Shown one piece after another: positions 60,698 to 64,000 of a DNA stretch of 64,000 nucleotides (within the stretch, counting starts at the first letter, position 1; every line of letters starts with the position of its first letter). Location: NCBI RefSeq assembly GCF_004297875.1, contig NZ_SCSK01000048.1, positions 62,001-126,000 on the forward strand, read 5' to 3'. The stretch comes from Pandoraea sp. (GTDB lineage: Bacteria; Pseudomonadota; Gammaproteobacteria; Burkholderiales; Burkholderiaceae). Below the pieces are notes generated by a model, which worked only from the letters and a program-made list of their open reading frames with translations, was not told the origin of the DNA and made no database searches. The translations under genes were made by a program, and so were the position numbers.

Positions 60698-62032
60698 ATG
60701 CCGCATTACCGAGACGACGATCGCGCGCTTGCCGCTCTGGTGGAGCCCGATCAAGTGCATCGCGACGTCTACATCGATCAGGAGATTTTCGATCTTGAAA
60801 TGGAACGCCTGTGGGCGCGCACCTGGATCTATGTGGGCCACACGAGCCAAATACCCGGCGCGGGCGACTACCTGAGCGCGGACATCGCGCGCCGGCCGCT
60901 ACTGCTGGTCAGGCAGCCCGATGGCGGCGTCCGGGTGCTGATGAACCGGTGCGCGCACAAGGGCGCCAAACTGGTATCGAACCCCAGCGGCAATACGGGC
61001 AAGTTCTTTCGGTGCCCGTATCACGCCTGGACCTACAGAACCGATGGCGCGCCGCTGGCGATTCCCCTCAAGGCGGGCTACGAAGGCACGCGGCTGTCGG
61101 CCTGCCCGTCAGGCAAGGGGCTCACGGCAATCGAGCACGTCGAGGTCTACCGAGGGTTCGTCTTCGCCCGGCTGGCCGACGAAGGTCCGGCGTTTGGGGA
61201 ATATTTCGGCGAGTCGCTCTCCTCGATCGACAACATGGCCGACCGCTCGCCCGAGGGCGAACTTGAAATCGCGGGAGGTTGCCTGCGTTACCTGCACAAC
61301 TGCAACTGGAAGATGTTCGTCGAAAATCTCAATGACACGATGCATCCGATGGTCGCGCATGAGTCATCGGCCGGCACCGCCAGGCAACTCTGGGACGGGC
61401 AGCCGCCCGACGCGCCCAAGCCGATGGCCATCGAGCAATTCGTGCCGTTCGTGTCCGACTACCAATTCTTCGACGGCATGGGGGTGCGCGTGTTCGACAA
61501 CGGGCATAGCTACACCGGCGTGAACTTCTCGATCCACTCCAACTACGCGGCGGTGCCCGGCTATGAAGACCAGCTCACGCAGGCCTGGGGGCAGGCCAAA
61601 GCGCGAGACGTGCTGGGCACCGCGCGGCATAACACGGTCTATTATCCGAGCCTGACCATCAAGGGCGCGATTCAGGCGATTCGCGTAGTACGCCCGCTCG
61701 GCCCCGAGCAAACGCTGATCGAATCGTGGACGTTCCGTCTCAAAGGGGCTCCCGAGCAACTGCTGCAGCGCACCGTGAACTACTCGCGCCTGATCAATTC
61801 CCCGATGTCGGTGGTCGGACACGATGACCTGCATGCGTATCGCGCGATTCAGGAAGGATTGCATGCCGACGGCAACGAGTGGGTCAGCCTGCACCGCGAT
61901 TTCCGCGCCGATGAAGCGGCGCAGACACCGTGCACGGCCAACGGCACCAGTGAAATTTCGATGCGCAACCAGTTTCGTGCCTGGGCCCGCTATATGGCGC
62001 CAGGCCCCGTTTCCGGAGAAAAATCCGCATGA
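60698..62032 (+). CDS. Rieske aromatic ring-hydroxylating oxygenase alpha subunit (copy 2)
   Basis: A 444-residue oxygenase large subunit with Rieske ligands Cys85, His87, Cys106 and His109, and iron ligands Asp213, His216 and His221 (ENLNDTMHPMVAHES). It resembles copy 1 throughout, for example VHRDVYIDQEIFDLEMERLW against VHRDVYLDAELFALEAERLF, so the two arose by an old duplication. ATG 60698 is chosen over an upstream non-ATG start because of the GAGGTGAC ribosome-binding site. It overlaps the beta-subunit gene by ATGA, so this copy is the likely hetero-oligomer partner. Confidence 0.9.
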   Translation: MPHYRDDDRALAALVEPDQVHRDVYIDQEIFDLEMERLWARTWIYVGHTSQIPGAGDYLSADIARRPLLLVRQPDGGVRVLMNRCAHKGAKLVSNPSGNTGKFFRCPYHAWTYRTDGAPLAIPLKAGYEGTRLSACPSGKGLTAIEHVEVYRGFVFARLADEGPAFGEYFGESLSSIDNMADRSPEGELEIAGGCLRYLHNCNWKMFVENLNDTMHPMVAHESSAGTARQLWDGQPPDAPKPMAIEQFVPFVSDYQFFDGMGVRVFDNGHSYTGVNFSIHSNYAAVPGYEDQLTQAWGQAKARDVLGTARHNTVYYPSLTIKGAIQAIRVVRPLGPEQTLIESWTFRLKGAPEQLLQRTVNYSRLINSPMSVVGHDDLHAYRAIQEGLHADGNEWVSLHRDFRADEAAQTPCTANGTSEISMRNQFRAWARYMAPGPVSGEKSA

Positions 62033-62511
62033 ATATTCCCGCTTCAATGCGCGACGCGTTGGTTGATTTCGTCTATGACGAAGCGCGCCTGCTCGACGAA
62101 AAGCGTTTCGACGCCTGGTATGAGCTGTTCACCGACGACGGGCTATATTGGATTCCGCTCTCGGCCGAGCAGCAGGACGGCCTGAACCACGTTTCGTTGA
62201 TGTATGAGGATCGCCTGCTGCTCAAGCTGCGCATCGAGCGGCTCAAGCAGCCGCGCGCTTTTTCACAGCAACCGCCGAGCCGCTGCCTGCATGTGCTGCA
62301 GCGCCCGCAGGTCGACGGCGCCGATAACGGCTGCTACCGATTGCGCACGCCGATGACCTACACCGAGACGCGCGGCGACGAGCAGTTGATGTTCGCCGCC
62401 ACGGTGCTGCACGAACTCGTCGAGCGCGACGGCAAGCTGATGATGCGCTGCAAGCGGGTCAACCTGCTCAACGCCGACGCCGCCCTGCCCTCCATCCAGC
62501 TTTTCATGTGA
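62029..62511 (+). CDS. Ring-hydroxylating oxygenase beta subunit
   Basis: A 160-residue small subunit with the SnoaL/NTF2-like fold of Rieske oxygenase beta chains, including LVDFVYDEARLLDEKRFDAWYELFTDDGLYWIPL and the C-terminal RCKRVNLLNADAALPSIQLFM. It has a structural role in alpha3-beta3 assemblies. It is coupled to alpha copy 2. Whether it also pairs with alpha copy 1 is unknown, as no second beta gene is in the window. Confidence 0.9.
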   Translation: MNIPASMRDALVDFVYDEARLLDEKRFDAWYELFTDDGLYWIPLSAEQQDGLNHVSLMYEDRLLLKLRIERLKQPRAFSQQPPSRCLHVLQRPQVDGADNGCYRLRTPMTYTETRGDEQLMFAATVLHELVERDGKLMMRCKRVNLLNADAALPSIQLFM

Positions 62512-62545
62512 GACCAACCGTCATGCCATCGACAGGATTACGCCC

Positions 62546-63268
62546 ATGAGCCGCGTTGCCATCGTCACTGGCGGCAGCGCCGGTATCGGCAAATCGATCT
62601 GCCACCACTTGCTTGACGCCGGCTACGAGGTCGTTTCGCTGGCCCGCCGCGGCGCCGACTTCTCCCATCCCAAGTTGCATTCGATCGAGGTCGACCTCGC
62701 CGATGCAGCCGCCACGTGCGACGCGGCCCAGGCCGTCACGCAACGCTTCGAGGTCTCGACGCTTGTGCATAACGCGGGCGTGATCCGCCCGGCATTGCTG
62801 CCGGAGGTATCGCTGGACGATCTCGCCGCGCTCAATCACTTGCATCTGGGCGCGGCCATCACGCTCGCGCAAGCGGCACTGCCGGCCATGAAGGCACAGG
62901 GATTCGGGCGCATCGTGCTGATTTCCTCGCGCGCCGCGCTCGGTCTGGCCACGCGCACGGCGTATTCGGCCACCAAGGCGGGCATGCTGGGCATGGCACG
63001 CACCTGGGCTCTCGAACTGGGACCGTACGGCATCACTTCGAACGTGGTGGCCCCGGGTCCGATCCAGACCGACATGTTTCATGAGGTCGTCCCCGCGGGC
63101 AGCGAGAAAGTCACGCAAATCGCTGCCGGGATTCCTGTCAAGCGCCTTGGGCAAGCCGACGACGTGGCCCGTGCGGTGATGTTCTTTGCCGCGCCGGAAA
63201 ACAGCTTCGTCACCGGCCAGGTGCTCTACGTGTGTGGCGGCACCAGTGTCGGCAGCCTGGCGCTTTGA
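62546..63268 (+). CDS. Short-chain dehydrogenase (probable cis-dihydrodiol dehydrogenase)
   Basis: A 240-residue classical SDR: TGGSAGIG (8-15) for NAD binding, VHNAGV near 74-79, Ser127/128, Tyr140 and Lys144 (YSATK) as catalytic residues. After a Rieske dioxygenase such an enzyme usually oxidises the cis-diol (or a diol acid) to a catechol. It follows the beta subunit by 34 nt and ends the cluster. No ring-cleavage gene is found in the window, so the product must be degraded by genes elsewhere. Confidence 0.87.
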   Translation: MSRVAIVTGGSAGIGKSICHHLLDAGYEVVSLARRGADFSHPKLHSIEVDLADAAATCDAAQAVTQRFEVSTLVHNAGVIRPALLPEVSLDDLAALNHLHLGAAITLAQAALPAMKAQGFGRIVLISSRAALGLATRTAYSATKAGMLGMARTWALELGPYGITSNVVAPGPIQTDMFHEVVPAGSEKVTQIAAGIPVKRLGQADDVARAVMFFAAPENSFVTGQVLYVCGGTSVGSLAL

Positions 63269-63278
63269 GCGGCCGGGG

Positions 63279-63815
63279 TCAACCCGAGCGACGCAGGCAT
63301 GCTTCGGGCGGCGCCGGCGGCACGCGCGTGTCGGCCGGCAGGAAATGCCATTCCCGGTAATGCTGCTTGCCAGCGAAGGCGCGGTACCCGGCAGGAAAGT
63401 TGGCCTGTTTGTAAGGCGATGCATCGCTCGTGCTGTACACCCCGCGCAGATTGCCCAGTTCGTCGCGCAGCTCGCCCCAGGCCGTTTTGCCGGTCATCGG
63501 ATCGGCATAGACATGGCGCAGATGCCGCTGCGTAACACCGCCCAGACGGTGATCGTCGAGCAGCGCCTGCAGGTCGGGCGGATAGCACCCCGGCACCGGG
63601 CCGCTGGCGTAATAGCGGCCGATGGCGCGCGCGATCTGATCGCCGGCAAACAGCAATTGCGCCTCTTTCTCGCGTTGCGCGCCGACGGCTCGCGAGCCAG
63701 CCACCTGGTAGAGCCAGGCGCCGGCGATAGCGATCGCCACGAGCACGCCCAGGTACGCCATGCCACGCTGGGCCTGCCGTGCACGCGTTCGTCCGGTTTG
63801 CCTACCATTGCGCAT
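63279..63815 (-). CDS. Type II secretion/pilus-type pseudopilin-like protein
   Basis: A 178-residue protein with a short basic leader, Gly-Met cleavage site and hydrophobic helix: RQAQRGMAYLGVLVAIAIAG. This is the layout of type IV prepilins, but mature residue 5 is Gly, not the conserved Glu. The rest is a soluble domain with a GCYPPDLQALL and DPMTGKTAWGEL pair, as in GspG/PulG-like proteins. It starts inside the end of the preceding pseudopilin gene (14-nt overlap), so the two are coupled. It converges with the SDR gene (10 nt). Role: minor pseudopilin of a secretion or pilus system outside the window. Confidence 0.75.
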   Translation of the reverse strand: MRNGRQTGRTRARQAQRGMAYLGVLVAIAIAGAWLYQVAGSRAVGAQREKEAQLLFAGDQIARAIGRYYASGPVPGCYPPDLQALLDDHRLGGVTQRHLRHVYADPMTGKTAWGELRDELGNLRGVYSTSDASPYKQANFPAGYRAFAGKQHYREWHFLPADTRVPPAPPEACLRRSG

Positions 63816-64000
63816 AGGGACTGCCCTCGCTGGAGGTTTTCTGCGAGCCGCTGCGCACGTCGCGAATGCCCTGCGCCGCTTCACCCTGCGTGGCCCAGGT
63901 GTCGTGCCGGCCGGTGATCGGGTCGAGCGGAATCTCCCGCAGATAGCGATCGCGCACCAGGTCGTCGAGCGCCTCCGGTCCCTTGGCACGGTCTTGCCGA
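63802..64000 (-). CDS. Pseudopilin (GspG-like), C-terminal part only
   Basis: The frame is open from the window edge to TAG at 63802-63804 and encodes about 66 residues. It contains ALDDLVRDRYLREIPLDPIT, GIRDVRSGSQKT and the end GSPYAQW. The LDP..G and GI.DV.SGS...S.G..Y..W pattern is typical of GspG/PulG-type type II secretion pseudopilins. The N-terminus and prepilin leader lie outside the window. It overlaps the next gene. Confidence 0.75.
   Translation of the reverse strand, partial: RQDRAKGPEALDDLVRDRYLREIPLDPITGRHDTWATQGEAAQGIRDVRSGSQKTSSEGSPYAQW

Overview
The window reads as an ordinary chromosomal stretch of a GC-rich betaproteobacterium, most likely in the Burkholderiales (Burkholderia/Pandoraea-like). 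The basis is the dense, high-GC, translationally coupled operons, the clustering of homoprotocatechuate, histidine and aromatic-oxygenase catabolism, and the sulfur-oxidation genes. The genus is an inference. I saw no insertion sequence, prophage, CRISPR array, tRNA or rRNA.

Layout. 1-4151 (+) is a sulfur module: the end of a persulfide-dioxygenase-like metallo-beta-lactamase protein, a diheme cytochrome (TsdB-like), thiosulfate dehydrogenase TsdA, then a separately promoted TauE/SafE exporter and a DsbC-type disulfide isomerase. 4164-10808 (-) is a homoprotocatechuate meta-cleavage operon (hpaG1 G2 E D F H I) with its MarR-type regulator gene upstream. A formylglycine-type sulfatase and an HpaX-like permease point the other way (10983-13968). 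13990-14520 (-) is a cytochrome b561. 14627-27088 (-) is a 12-gene histidine utilisation operon: an amino-acid ABC importer, an HisC-type aminotransferase, HutC repressor, then HutH, U, D, I, F and G. A HutC-like operator lies before its first gene.

27229-33608 holds an acyl-CoA dehydrogenase/CoA-transferase pair with a divergent LysR, a 2-oxoglutarate-type oxygenase, a D-2-hydroxyacid (FAD) dehydrogenase and a small membrane protein. 33958-38566 (+) encodes a three-subunit molybdenum membrane enzyme that I read as sulfite dehydrogenase SoeABC, followed by a ClC chloride channel. 40440-41408 is an alpha/beta hydrolase broken by one amber codon. Next come a LysR regulator, proline iminopeptidase, a bifunctional penicillin-binding protein and an AmiD-like amidase. 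47651-50776 (+) is the zinc regulon (zur znuA znuC znuB), followed on the minus strand by CorA, a PatZ-like acyl-CoA synthetase/acetyltransferase and Dps.

55279-63268 is an aromatic catabolic cluster of unknown substrate. A NahR-like LysR diverges from a transporter, a stand-alone V4R sensor-like protein, two different Rieske oxygenase alpha subunits, one beta subunit, a reductase and a dehydrogenase. The window ends inside a minus-strand pseudopilin operon.

How the parts connect. The first module and the SoeABC-like enzyme together could carry reduced sulfur through persulfide, sulfite and thiosulfate to tetrathionate and sulfate, with electrons going to c-type cytochromes and quinone. The hpa and hut operons deliver pyruvate, succinic semialdehyde and glutamate to central metabolism. 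The last cluster probably imports an aromatic acid, dihydroxylates it and rearomatises it to a catechol.
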